Positions 23,258 to 34,840 of a stretch of DNA of 64,000 nucleotides are shown piece after piece; position 1 is the stretch's first letter; each line of letters begins with the position of its first letter. This DNA comes from Margaritifera margaritifera (Eukaryota > Mollusca > Bivalvia > Unionida > Margaritiferidae), in assembly GCA_029931535.1 (NCBI GenBank), contig JAQPZY010001094.1, positions 248,001 to 312,000 on the forward strand. The letters run 5' to 3'. Under the pieces are notes generated by a model that was not told the origin of the DNA, searched no databases, and saw only the letters and a list, made by a program, of their open reading frames with translations. Position numbers and translations under genes: made by a program.

Positions 23258-24292
23258 CTCTCTAATGTCATGGATCTGATATCTTTTCATGGTAGAGACA
23301 GCATCACAAAAAGCTCTCTGGGAAAGCTGGCCCTCTAACTGCAACGTGGTGCTTGCTCCATAAGATTCAAGTGAATAGCCACTCTTGGCAACTCTGTTGT
23401 TGCAGGCCGTAGACCATATCGCAGAATTGTAACTGTTTCTTTTTCACAGTGACAAAACTGCATTTTCACTTTGTGCTGGGTACCTGTAAATAAAAATTAT
23501 GATCTAGAAATGTATTCATGGAACACAGCTGCCATACAAAAGTAAAATGACCAAGATGTGACAAATGGACAAATGTACAGATGGATCGACAAGTGTAACA
23601 TGCCCCCATCACTGTCATGGTGAGGCATAAAATAATTGCATCATAAGGCTAGCTTAGCACCTGCAAAAGTCTGTAAAGTGATGGTTGAGTTTGAAATAAT
23701 TATGAAATTATGCCAATCAGCCAGAAGCAGACATGTAAACACAATATTTCGTTACAACAAATATATAGTCTTAATTACTGGTAAGCTTAATCACACAATA
23801 AATAAATCTTTATTACCTAAAGTGTTTACTGTTAAAAAACTATTACAAAATATTCACTAAGCACTGGTTATTAACATGATTTTTAACACAGTGTCATTCC
23901 TAACTAAACTTAACAATTATATCACTTGCAAGGCTATACTACTGTGCTCCAAGTAAAAGATTTAAGCAGTTAAAGAAAATCATAAATACTTAAAGGTGAT
24001 CATTCAAGGAGCCAAGTCAAATGATAAGAAACCAGCCTCACTAATAATGATCCTGTATGTCCTAGGCTGAAATGCAATGTGTGTGAAAATTAAGATACAT
24101 GTTAAAGACTTTAAGTAGACAGACTTTTGGGAGGAAAAAGAAAAGAGATGGAGAAAGAGAGAAACTTTAAACATACTCACCTTTGCAATCAGCAACACAC
24201 AAAGATCTCATATATGAAGATCCACAAACTTCATGATCTTTCCACCTCAACATATCTTCTGACCTGGCCACAAATGCAATGAAGAGTCTATC
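23258..24292 (-). pseudogene. KDZ pseudogene, N-terminal Cys-cluster exons
   Basis: Exon 24292-24181 reads DRLFIAFVARSEDMLRW and ends ADCK before a GTGAGT donor. After an ATTTACAG acceptor the exon at 23483 continues with QFCHCEKETVTILRYGLRPA. The C-x-C pattern followed by Tyr-Gly-Leu-Arg-Pro-Ala is typical of the cysteine cluster that precedes KDZ transposases. About 40 codons later the frame is broken; similarity resumes in another frame with LEGQLSQRAFCDAVS, up to a GTATGT donor at 23257. Confidence 0.75.
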
Positions 24293-24981
24293 CTATTGGA
24301 ATAATGGAGAGAAAACACTTACAGTAAAGAATGGAATAATGGAGAGAAAACACATTCAGTAGAGAATCAGGGGTACATATATACATATATGAAAATCATC
24401 TGAATACATACCAATTTGATCCTTATACTGTAATTTACTTGGAGCTTACAAAAATGCACTGTTTTCTTAAGTTTTTAACATAAATGGGGCCCTAAGGTCC
24501 CATTTGTGTTGAATTAGTGTGGCTTTAAGACCTTGCACTTAAACATGATCTATTCTAAAAATGAACATTTAGAGGTGAAGCTTCCTCCTCCAAATGAAAA
24601 CAAGGGGCATTTTTCTAATTACAGGAGGGATTTCCTGAAGAAATAAATGTAGGACTTACAAAAATGATGCTTGACTTTACTGCATTCAGTTGATTTTTTT
24701 GTGTAGTTGTTTAAAAATTAGTAGTAATCTCGTAATTGCATGTCTTACGAGACCTTATTTCAGGGGTGTGTGGCTATTATTTTATTATTTACTGATTACA
24801 TAGCCACAAATTTGAACAATAAGATGAATTTCCTGTAAATTACTGCAGCAAACTCATACAAAGTTCTCTTTGATAATACATTTCATTGCTCAGTTATTAT
24901 CGCGTTCTCATTCAATATACAAATTTCTACACTACTGATACTTTAGAATTGAGTGCGCGCACACATACAAAAGCTCTAGCA
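24293..24981. other. Spacer upstream of the KDZ exons, no exon found
   Basis: A direct duplication of AATGGAGAGAAAACAC lies near 24302-24352. The expected further 5' KDZ exons were not recognised here. Confidence 0.4.
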
Positions 24982-25074
24982 CAGGGGTGTCAAAATCATT
25001 TGCTATGAAGGGCCAGACTTGATATAAATAATAATAAATAATGCATCTGGCGGGCTGTATGTTTGACACCCCTG
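24982..25074. mobile_element. hAT-type MITE, 93 bp
   Basis: Ends CAGGGGTGTCAAA and TTTGACACCCCTG form inverted repeats, flanked by a perfect 8-bp target duplication CTCTAGCA (24974-24981 and 25075-25082). An 8-bp duplication and CAGGGGTGTC ends are typical of hAT-derived MITEs. There is no coding content. Confidence 0.92.
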
Positions 25075-25402
25075 CTCTAGCATGTTTTTTCTTTTAAATT
25101 GTTGCACAGGTGTATACAAAATTATATCTTACTTTTTATTTGGAATCCTTCCATTTTATTCAGATTGTAAGCAGTGTGATTATTAGATTCTTGGCATTCT
25201 CTATGCTTAATCAACTGAATTATCACTCCTGGTACTGGCATCAGATGCTGATGGCAAGACCCCAATGTCATTGACATTAATTTCAAATCAGTAAATTCCT
25301 AATATCTCTAGTACCTTCATAGTACCTGCATTTATATTAGACCAGCAGTCTTTATCACCTTCAATGACTTAAGTATTTATTGTAAAGAAGTGAAACATTC
25401 AG

Positions 25403-26769
25403 CAGGGATTTACAAATCCAATTGCCTGACTCCCAGGACAAGCTCAAATTTGGTTCAGGCAAGCTCAAGTTTGCAAGGCACTTGCAAATCCCAAACATTG
25501 AGAGAGGGATACAAGATACAAGAAATGTTATTTAACGTTGGTGGTCTGGGCTTGTGCGAGCTATTTTACTGACAAGGGGTTGTGTTCAGTTCATATTGCT
25601 TTATGTTCTGCAAGTTTTATACCCTGCAATCTTGCCACAGGACATATATCAGTACCTTTATTTAGCATTTATATGTAGCGCATTCTTCTTCTGCATAAAT
25701 GGCCACAGTTTCTTTCATCTATTGTATATGTCATTTCCATCTTGAAGTCAATGTCAAGGTCAGTTTCACAGATGTGATATTGTCAAAATACAAAATTAAT
25801 AACACAAGTTTTGACAAATAAGGAATAAATATATTTGTTTTAACTTATCAATTACATTTTAATCATAATATTTGTATGTATCTGCAATTCGCTGACTTTC
25901 AGGTCCTAAGTTAGCCTTAGACAGTTTGTGAGATTGCCAGCTCTAAACAATCGGCTTTTCAAAGATTGTTTTGATGTATGTCACCGAGTTTATGATGAGT
26001 AGGTTAATTGTTAATAATACAACTCATGAGATTTCTTTGACAGGCGTGTTTAGAAATAAAAGGCACGCATCTCTAACAATTAACCATGCGGATTTCGTTC
26101 AAAGCATGATTGATCTTACAAAAAACATGGCATTCTCAAGCGGTGTTTATGATCAGTTGTTTACGTGATAATTACAGGAGACTGATACATAGTTACTGCT
26201 TGGCAGATAATTCAGTAGACAAAAAAAAGTTCTCAAATCATTCTCAAAAGTCAGATTGTCAAATATTTTGATGCATGTTGCTGATGATAATTGTTAAGTA
26301 AATGGATATAACAAGTGTTCATGAATCCTTCAGTTGTGAGTATAAATAAATCATTACAAACAGTCTAGCTTTCATTCTCTCTCTCTCTCTTTTACTTAAA
26401 AATCTAGCTTTTTCCAAACTTATCCATTTATCTGTCTATACTTTTGCTCTTCTAACTATATGTGCATTCTAACTCTTTCTAATCTACATATCTATCTACA
26501 TGTATTATTTACATATATATATACTGTTATATACTGTTTGATAACTTTAATTATCGGCATATGGTTTCAAGTGGCAACAAAGATAAAAAGAAAACAAAAG
26601 TTTCAAAATATATAACACAATTACCTTAAAATATGTCATATATTATTGTATCTTATTGTTTTACTTTTGTTGGGATATCATGTTTTGGGGCAAGCTCAGA
26701 TTTTCCAAGGGCAAGTTAAATTTTCCAGTTAGCTTGCCCAGGGACTTTTATAAAATGTGTAAATCCCTG
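25403..26769 (+). mobile_element. DNA transposon remnant with CAGGGATTTACA ends, 1.37 kb
   Basis: The 12-bp ends CAGGGATTTACA and TGTAAATCCCTG are perfect inverted repeats. The next inward words also mirror each other loosely (GGCAAGCTCAA / TTAGCTTGCCC). Flanking CATTCAG and CATTCTG are a possible imperfect target duplication. The right 540 bases also occur at 20745-21530. No transposase was recognised; a 65-codon ORF at 25971 has no motif. It is probably a non-autonomous hAT-like element. Confidence 0.65.
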
Positions 26770-27284
26770 CATTCTGTCATTCTTTACATTTTGCTTCCTT
26801 ATAGCTCTATCAGAATACAAGCAAACTTGATCAATGAGAAGCTTGCCACATTACCAGAGTAATAAAATCATTTGTTTTGATTAATTAGTGGACTTGCCTA
26901 ATAGTCAGGACAAGATAGCAAATGATACAGATCGTGTACTATTGTGCCTTTTAAGAATCGCTGATGATGTTTAAGTGTGAAAAAAGGAGCAAGAGTGAAG
27001 CCTGGAGAAAACACTAAGAATGTGTATAAATCTCAGACCACAGACTGTTCTTAAAAACGAAACAGGTTTATAAATACAATTATTTAAGAAATGAACAATA
27101 TATTTGACACCATTTGTGAAGCTTGAAAATCAATTACACACCGCATGAATGGCGATAGGCAAATGAAGGTAGGTCGTGTTATTGTGCGTAACTGATTTTC
27201 ATGCTTCATGAATTTAAATCCAGTCTAATATTAAGTTAAATTCTTTATAATTAGCAGGAACTATAACAAATAGTATCAAAGCAC
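26770..27284. other. Spacer, nothing recognised
   Basis: AT-rich DNA without repeat or coding signal that I can support. Confidence 0.4.
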
Positions 27285-27968
27285 ATAATGCAGTCTGAAT
27301 AAAAATAGCATTATAATATTTTTGTAAAAATCATAATTAAGTACATTTAAAATAGCAAGTAAATTAGTCATTATTATTATTATATAAGACCAAACAAAAA
27401 AACCACCCATATACACATGCATACAAAATAAGTAATAATTCAAATAATAATTAAAATATTCAGATGACAACACTTTTTTCCCCAGATCAAAAACAAATAC
27501 AAATAAAAATAGAAATAATATTTTATAATAATGTTGATATTTTGTATCACAATTTGAAAATTAAGAAATTGAATCAGATTGTAAAATAAATAATCTTAGT
27601 AATAATGATTTATATGTTTATCACACATTTACACTTATATTTATGAATTATTATATTTTCAACAACATCAATAATAATAATAATTATAATGTCTACATTA
27701 CACGCTCTTTTTAAATGTTAATAAAATTGCTAGCATGCTATAAATTATATATAAATCATAATTACTAAGATTATATATTTTACAATCTGATTCAATTTCT
27801 TAATTATTTGAATTATTACTTATTCTGCATGCATGTTTATATTGGTTTTTTTGGTCTTATATAATAATAATAATAATAATAATGACTAAATTACTTGCTA
27901 TTTTAAATATACTTAATTATGATTTTTACAAAAATATTATAATGCTATTTTTATTCAGACTTCATTAT
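27285..27968. repeat. Large imperfect palindrome / foldback element
   Basis: The left outer arm (27285-27470) and right outer arm (about 27800-27968) are inverted copies, ending ATAATGCAGTCTGAAT and ATTCAGACTTCATTAT. An inner pair (27555-27620 and 27740-27810) is also inverted, with shared AATTAAGAAATTGAATCAG. The left arm has about 85 bases between these parts that the right arm lacks. Each arm carries an ATT/ATA triplet run at a matching place. No coding content. Confidence 0.8.
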
Positions 27969-28769
27969 TTTGGAATGTGTGGCATATAAATAAAAAACAT
28001 GATAAAGTCTATATTTTACTTATATTACATTTTATGATTCAGATAATTGTTTTCACTGTAGTTTCGTAGCCGTTAATTTAATTTTACTGTTTATAGCGGA
28101 TGGTATTGTGCACGTTTTATACAGTATAAATGTACCGTCTTTTAATTTTACCTACGCGATGATCCGCGTCGCAACCACGCACCTTTCAACGTGTATTAGG
28201 CAGTGCTTGTACAAATAGCATTTTCTTTAACATTGCACTAGCCGTCAACAACTTTATATTTCCAAATTAAAAAAGTATGCGTAGACGGAACAAGGTTTGG
28301 TTTGAAATTTTGTAAGGTATATAGAGATTAAATAATCCTCAGCTATATAGTAACTGGCCCATATAAATACTTTCAAAGACTGAAGGTGGTGTACGATTCA
28401 GAATGGAACGGGCCCATATACTTGAAAATGTCGGTCAGACTGCTAGTTAAGGAGCTAATGGTATCACGGTACCAATTGTTTTTTCATAGACCTCAATGCT
28501 AATGTTTGGCGAAATAAATATAATTTCTATGCTACTTCAGCATTCATGTCACACACTGTCAAAGAGAGCAATGTTAGATTGTCAATTTGGCAAGGACATA
28601 GCATGGTACTCCATTGCATTTAAGAGAGATAACTCTGCTGGAACTAAACAGAAGTAAGAGTTATCCAGTCAGAAGCATTTTCAATGATGTGTATCACATT
28701 TGTAAAAAATCATAAAAAATACAAAATTCGGGCAAGCAAATCACGCGAGATCAGACGATTGGTCAGCAG
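27969..28769. other. Spacer, nothing recognised
   Basis: No coding or repeat signal that I can support. It could hold diverged parts of the polymerase-bearing element that starts at about 28.8 kb. Confidence 0.35.
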
Positions 28770-28870
28770 AATGTTCCCTTGAAGAGTCTGACACGATAGT
28801 GTGCGTGTCAAGTGAAAAACAGACTGACACCGTAGACATAGTTCCTATAGAAGAGACTGACACAAAACAC
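28770..28870 (+). repeat. Dispersed repeat, mate of 6820-6965
   Basis: Carries GAAGAGTCTGACAC, CAGACTGACACC and GAAGAGACTGACAC in direct orientation, and matches the reverse complement of 6820-6965. It overlaps the start of the polymerase fragment. Confidence 0.55.
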
Positions 28871-30428
28871 TATGCTTTACATCCAGCCCATTATTTCAGT
28901 AACCCTTGTACATCCTGGAATGTATTACTAAAAATAACAAAAGCTAAATTAAAGCTTTTAACAGATGGCGATTTGCATTAATTTATAGAAAAACGGTTGA
29001 GAGGCGGGATTTTAATGGCATCCAATCAATATGCTAAAGATAATGATCCTATAGCTAGTGATTATGATAAAATTAAACCAAATAGTTGGATTATGTAAAA
29101 ATTAGCCGCAATTTGTATCGCAGGGCAATGATGCAAACTTACCAATTTCTGAATTTAAAAGTGGATTTTAATGGATAAATTACTAGATCATATTCATGAT
29201 GACTCTAGAAAGGGTTATATATTGGAAGTTGATTTAGATTACCCTGAACATCTATATGATGCACAGAACTGTTATCCATTTGAACCTGAAACTTTACAAT
29301 TAAAGAAGAATGGTTAAGTAACTATCAGGTGAAATTAGCTCAAGGTTTTTCGATTGTGATAAATTAGTACCAAATTTAATAAGTAAGAGAGTAAGAGTAA
29401 ATACACAGTATATTACATACATTACAAATTAAATGCAAGTCTTGGAATGAAAGTAACAAAGGTTCACGGGGTAATACAGTATAATCAAGAAAAATGGATG
29501 CCTCCATATATCCAATTAAATACTAATCTGAGAGCACAATCTAAAAATGAATTTGAGAAAGATTTTTTAAAGTTAATCAATAACTCAGTATCTGGTAAAA
29601 CTATGGAAAATCTATGAAAGAGGTTAATATTGAATTGGTTGAACTAACTGAAATTGATAGAATGAAAATGCTTGGTTGCCGATGTAACAAGAAAGTCTTT
29701 AAGTGATCACTTAATAGCCGTTCACATACTTAAATCAATTTTTTATTCTAAGTCGACATGTGTGCACAGGCCAAGCAGTATTGGATTTAAGAAAATGACT
29801 TAAGTATGACTTTTATTATAATCAACTAAATGATAAATATTGTGAAAATTTTGAATTTTTGTTATATACGGATACTGATATCACATAAATGATAAATATT
29901 GTGAAAATATTGAATATTTGTTATATACCGATACTGATAGTCTTTTATTATAATCACCTAAATGATAAATGTTGTAAACATTTTGAATTTTTGTTATATA
30001 TGGATACTGATAGTCTTTTATTGTAAGTCAAAACAAAAAAAAATATTTATGATGCTATAAAAAATAACCAGCGATTATTCAAGTAACCACCCTTTATATA
30101 ATACAACTAATAAAATGTTGTCAGACAATTTATGGATGAATGCACGGGCAGGCTAATAAAACAATGTGTTGGTCATTACCCTAAAATGTACCTCCTTATA
30201 GGCGATGAAGCAAACATAGAGTTCATAAAGATAATAAAATGAATGAAATCAATGAGCATATTTTTTGGTGGGTAAAAAGGAATTAAAACATGCACTTTAC
30301 AAAACAAATCTTTATTTGAAACGTAGAAATGAAGCATAATATGAGGATATATAAACTTCATGAAACAAGCTCATCACCCCAAGAAACCAAAATTGCTGTC
30401 TAGAAGATGGGATTAGGACTTACGCCTA
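28799..30428 (+). pseudogene. Family B DNA polymerase fragment (Polinton/adintovirus type), palm to C-terminus
   Basis: Recognised by motif order: HYALHPAHYFSNP and LRGGI (about 28.87-29.0 kb), GYILEVDLDYPEHLYD (about 29.2 kb), NNSVSGKTMEN (about 29.58 kb, the Lys-containing motif B helix), YTDTD (about 29.87 kb, catalytic motif C) and EDGIRTYAY at the C-terminus (about 30.40 kb). This order belongs to protein-primed PolB of Polinton/Maverick elements and adintoviruses. The frame is broken by many stops and frameshifts, and the segment between LRGGI and GYILEV is short, so the first palm motif appears lost. Motif C is triplicated. The exonuclease half is not here; a minus-strand piece of it lies at 45.4-46.3 kb. 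No other Polinton genes adjoin. Confidence 0.88.
29810..30016 (+). repeat. Triplication around polymerase motif C
   Basis: Three tandem copies, about 60-75 bases each, of a segment containing AAATGATAAAT and ending GATACTGATA. The three motif C versions read from copies spelling ATACGGATACTGAT, ATACCGATACTGAT and ATATGGATACTGAT. The copies differ at several positions, so the duplication is not recent. Confidence 0.8.
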
Positions 30429-30916
30429 TGAAAATTAAAAAATAACTTTGAACTAATTAGCATTACATTTTTAAATTTGCCAGCTAAGATTCTTTTTACT
30501 TTGTAATATGTGTAAGATTAATCTATGCAATTTTTAATTTGCCAGCTAAGATTCTTTTTACTCATGATGTGATTAATGGCTGTGTCAAATATATATTTTC
30601 AAATATCTATCCCCAAAAGCTTTAAATTTATAAATAAGAAAATATACACAACATTAAAAGCAAGACGCAAAATAAATACTATTATAATTTGGTAGTTAAT
30701 CGCTTCACATATATTTTAAAATAACAAATTCATAAAGATATTAGAAGGCAAACCATTTTAATATTTATCTATCATATATACTTTATAAGTTTTAAAAAAA
30801 AATCACTCCACCCTAAAAGCTATAAGCTGGAGAATTAATATTATAATTTGTTAATTAATGTCTTTCTTAAAACGTCAATAGAAAACTTTAAAAGCAAAAT
30901 ATAGCAAAAGAAGTTT

Positions 30917-30961
<45 letters not shown>

Positions 30962-31282
30962 AAATATGCATAAATATTTGTTAAAAGATATAAAAATGAT
31001 CGTGAAGAAAAAAAAAAATATATGTATAATGTTTGGCAAAAATATATACAAAATGTTGAGAAAAATATATTTTACAAATGTTGGAAAAATATATATAAAA
31101 TGTGCTGAAAGAATGGAGATAAATATTTTGAAAAAATATATATACAAAATGATTTTAAAAACCTCCAACATCTTTGAAAAATATATTAGAAAATATATCA
31201 TATATACCTCTCAAAACGCAGGAAAACATCATCTTTTAGACCATCCAAACACGAAAATCATCTTTCTTGAGCCCCTAAAAGG

Positions 31283-31349
<67 letters not shown>

Positions 31350-31595
31350 ATTATTATTATTATTAATTCCAGTTATTAGTTTGACATGAATATTTTTTTA
31401 ACAAATGGATGTCAATAATTCTATTACTTCATGTGTTGGTTTCTCTCGAAATGCATGTGTAGCTTGGTAAATTATTTAGCCATATTGCTATATTTATATG
31501 TAGTTATCTAAGGAAAATAAATTCTGCATGGATGACACATTTTATGTTGCATAATATTTAGAAATTTTTCTGTTCTTGGGTATTTAAATTCAAAT

Positions 31596-31678
<83 letters not shown>

Positions 31679-31944
31679 GAAGTGTGTATGTTTGTGGCTG
31701 CATTCCTTAACATGAAAGTTTTTTTTTACCTACAATTAGTGGAACCGTCTGTTCTTGTGATAGGTTTGTTTTGGTTTTCTGCTGGCGTTTTATAGCACAG
31801 CAGTGGTTTTGAACGTTATTTCTTTCCGAGGTGAGCAGAGTAAAGTGAATTGCCAATTGACACACTGCAGTAGCTGACAATAGGATGGCATTTGGAAAAG
31901 TAATATTTTCTTTGTTTTGATTTTGATTTTTGTTTAGAACGACT

Positions 31945-31991
<47 letters not shown>

Positions 31992-32861
31992 TGAATGTGT
32001 TTGGAAGTGTGTATGTATGTAAGAGAGAATTTCTATACAACCTTATTGTTGGGTATATTAACATACATTTTCATACTAACTTTCTAACATTGAGTACAGA
32101 AAGCATATTATATGAATGCGTGACATCAATAAATCGAAAAGTAAGATCACGTTCTGGAAACCCAACTTCCGATGCATGTGACACGTCTGTTTCGTCTATC
32201 GTCTATCAATACTATCATACATATATACCTGCCTACCTAGGGGATTAATTGAAATTTGGTGAGATCTACTTTAACATGGAAAAACAATATTTGTAAATAA
32301 ATTTATATGTATCTGAGAAGTAGTTTCAGTGAAAATAACACGATAACAAACTTGTCGTATAAACGTGAGAGCACAATCTGTCGTTTCTTAAAATGGGATA
32401 TATGAGAGAGGGAGTATCGCCCTGTCTTGGCAACAACATCATTCTAGTATCGCCGTTGGAAAAATATATACGACAACTAAATTTTAAATATATATTTTAA
32501 ATAAATTATTTTGTGAGATAGTTTGACATTCTCGAATCGGTAATATATAAGTAGACATTTTAATTCACTTCTGTGGCTGATATTCTTTCTCGACAAAAAT
32601 GTGTCAGACACAACAATTGAAATAAATGCAGCGTTTTATAATTATATTTAATTATATGCTAAAGTAGAGATCTATGTTTACAAATACAGAAAACGCAGTA
32701 AATGTATATATATCATTTAGTAGTAGTAGTTGTTGGTGTTTTTGTCTTGTTGTTTGTTGCTACTACTGCCTTTTTATTAATGGTGCATGTGTGTGTGTGT
32801 CGTCTTTTTCGTATAAGTTACTCATACTTTATATATCTTGCATATTCCTTGTTACCTATGC
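30429..32861. other. AT-rich spacer with microsatellites, no gene
   Basis: Microsatellites are (AT)n at 30919-30951 and 31287-31345, a TTA run at 31346-31366, (GA)n at 31601-31674 and (GT)n(GA)n at 31948-31991. The word TTTGCCAGCTAAGATTCTTTT is duplicated near 30475 and 30536. ORFs at 30875, 30966, 31816 and 31949 are made by these low-complexity runs. Confidence 0.6.
31601..31674. repeat. (GA)n microsatellite
   Basis: About 37 GA dinucleotides. Confidence 0.95.
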
Positions 32862-33757
32862 ATGGAAAAAATGCCCGTTTTGATCTTTCTTAATTTAAGC
32901 CACAGGGTTTTGAGTATTCGCAGTAAAACCAGCCCATGTGCTTTAGAAATCTACCAACTCCTTTTTCAAGGGCACAAAACCACAAAAGATGATTACACAA
33001 ATGAAACAAGAACAAAACACAAAAACGCATTTACCATACAGAATCTACATAATGTTTGATGCAAATATTTTCATAAACGATACAATGAAATAATAAAACG
33101 AGCAAAGTGGAACGGGGTTGAACGATGCTACTTTTTAAGATGCATCCTGATCAAATGCTCGTAAAGCGGAAATGGCAAGAACAAAGGACTCCAAATGATG
33201 GCGTAAGCAAGAAGGTCAGCAATGTAATCTTAGCTCTATCTACAATTGTTCAATTACATTTTATATCCCAGATTTCATATTTTGTTGAACTGGCGGTCTC
33301 TTAAAACTTGTAGAAGTCATGTCCTAAAGTAGTATTATATAACTGAGTTGATACTAATTAATAGCTTAAATACAATTTAAAACATGAATTAATTTATATG
33401 TGTTTTTTTATATTTGTCAATTCCCTTTTTTTCACAGAAGAATGGTAGTTAAGACCGTGGGATTGAGAAAGCGAATTAATGACAGGAAAATTTGATTTCG
33501 GTAACTTGAAAAGTCCTTGGTACCTATGCATGGGTAAATGCCCGTTTGGATTCTTCTTGATTTAAGTCGCTGAATTGGAGTGTTCGCAGCCTGTGAATCC
33601 AATAGTTTTCGTTGGATTTCCTATTTTCTATGTTCCATTTTGTATAGATTCTGTATATTAATTATGTTTATGTGGTTTGTTTTTATTCGTTTGTGTAATT
33701 GTCTTTTGTAGCTTTTTTCCCTTGGAAAAGGAATAGGTGGATATGCACCTTATCGTT
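32862..33757. repeat. Composite direct and inverted repeat
   Basis: A ~70-base segment (CCTATGCATGG...GCCCGTTT...TTCGCAG) occurs in direct orientation at 32862-32932 and 33519-33589. Each copy is followed by an arm of about 110 bases, 32944-33055 and 33643-33757, but these two arms are inverted relative to each other (shared TTTGTGTAAT and GATTCTGTAT). No coding content. One arm was probably flipped after a duplication, or two foldback elements overlap. Confidence 0.65.
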
Positions 33758-34040
33758 TATGTATTGTTTTTCGTGCTGCAAAAAGGTGACAAGAACTGCA
33801 TATGAATATAGTAACAAGAACTAAATACATGTCTAGAAAGGAATCTATTATATATGAATAAGGCTAATGAGTCTGGATACAAGATATCGGTCATCGTCGC
33901 AAGCCACGGGCGAACATCCGATACGCTCTCTTCTCAACTGTGGCTGCCTGCAATAGGATTTATTCGTTTATCATGCATATACACAACCTGCTTAACCAAT
34001 CGTTGCAAACCTGAGTAAAAGTTTCTCGCAATTTGACCCA

Positions 34041-34405
34041 ACATGACCTTTCATGCTGCTTGAGTAAGCCATTCAAATTTTCTCTTCCAAACACAGTCAA
34101 GTATCTATCGACAGGAGGTCACTTCCTTTGATATATTACAATTTTATTTGTTTGTTGATGACCTAATCTTGTTATGCATATTCATGAGAAACGAGTAAAT
34201 CGTATCGCTGGCATCCACGGTTGAAAAGACTTTTCATACTGATTTAATAAGCCAGTCAGATTTTTTCTTTTCCAAAACATAGTCACGTATTGATCGATAA
34301 GAGGTTACTTTGATATATCAAAGTTTGTTTCACCGGGTCATTGATGTCTTATTTTTGTTATAAATATTCATGATAAAAGAGGAAATCTGATCGCAGGCAA
34401 CCATC
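34041..34405. repeat. Two-copy tandem duplication, ~185 bp
   Basis: The two halves share CATATTCATGA or AATATTCATGA, AAGCCA-TCA-ATTTT, ACA-AGTCA-GTAT and AGAGGTTAC/GGAGGTCAC in the same order. They are diverged. Confidence 0.5.
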
Positions 34406-34529
34406 TATAGCGGCATATTAGTTTTCGCTTCTACCTTTACATACCGGATATAATTGCCACAACGAAGAACAAATGTATGAAAATATTTGGATTACAGGGT
34501 AAGCTGTTTGAAAGATGTTACGCTACTGT

Positions 34530-34625
34530 TATTGTTACTACTACTATTGGTGCTGATATTACTACTACTACTTCTGCTACTGCTACTAATAATAATATTA
34601 ATAATAACAACAATAATAACAATTT
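34530..34625. repeat. Triplet-rich stretch (TAC/TAA)n
   Basis: Imperfect ACT/TAC and AAT/AAC triplet runs. They create spurious ORFs with Thr, Asn or Leu/Val runs. Confidence 0.8.
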
Positions 34626-34764
34626 GATGTCAGTAGAGGAGAATGAGGTTAAGCAAACCGACAGGAAAGAAACTGATTCACAGTGGGCTAAACAAAGCAC
34701 TTTTGGACTAGAGCTTTTCGTTTAACCAAATTTGTCATGTGTTTGCATCTGTATTATCCGATAG

Positions 34765-34766
<2 letters not shown>

Positions 34767-34840
<74 letters not shown>
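34767..34840. repeat. (AT)n microsatellite
   Basis: AT run with one TTA interruption. Confidence 0.95.

Larger units (their letters stand above)
14025..24292 (-). pseudogene. KDZ-type transposase pseudogene with introns
   Basis: A chain of minus-strand exons with good AG/GT borders reads as a transposase of the Kyakuja-Dileera-Zisupton (KDZ) group. Exons from 5' to 3': 24292-24181, 23483-23258, 22764-22633, 22134-21967, 20653-20570, about 19995-19870, 19062-18993, 16429-16369, 15499-15431, 15078-14904, and 14500 to about 14025. Key KDZ features are the Cys-containing N-terminal cluster, MDANFGL, the GTGLTNGEG...LWSYLR signature and the C-terminal helical tail. Several exon junctions join in frame (for example 14904/14500 splits an Asp codon). 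Frameshifts lie in the second exon and in 15078-14904, and there are in-frame stops near 22633, 20573, 19020 and 14253, so this copy is dead. The 5' end beyond 24292 was not found. Family assignment is from recognised motif order, not a search. Confidence 0.8.
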
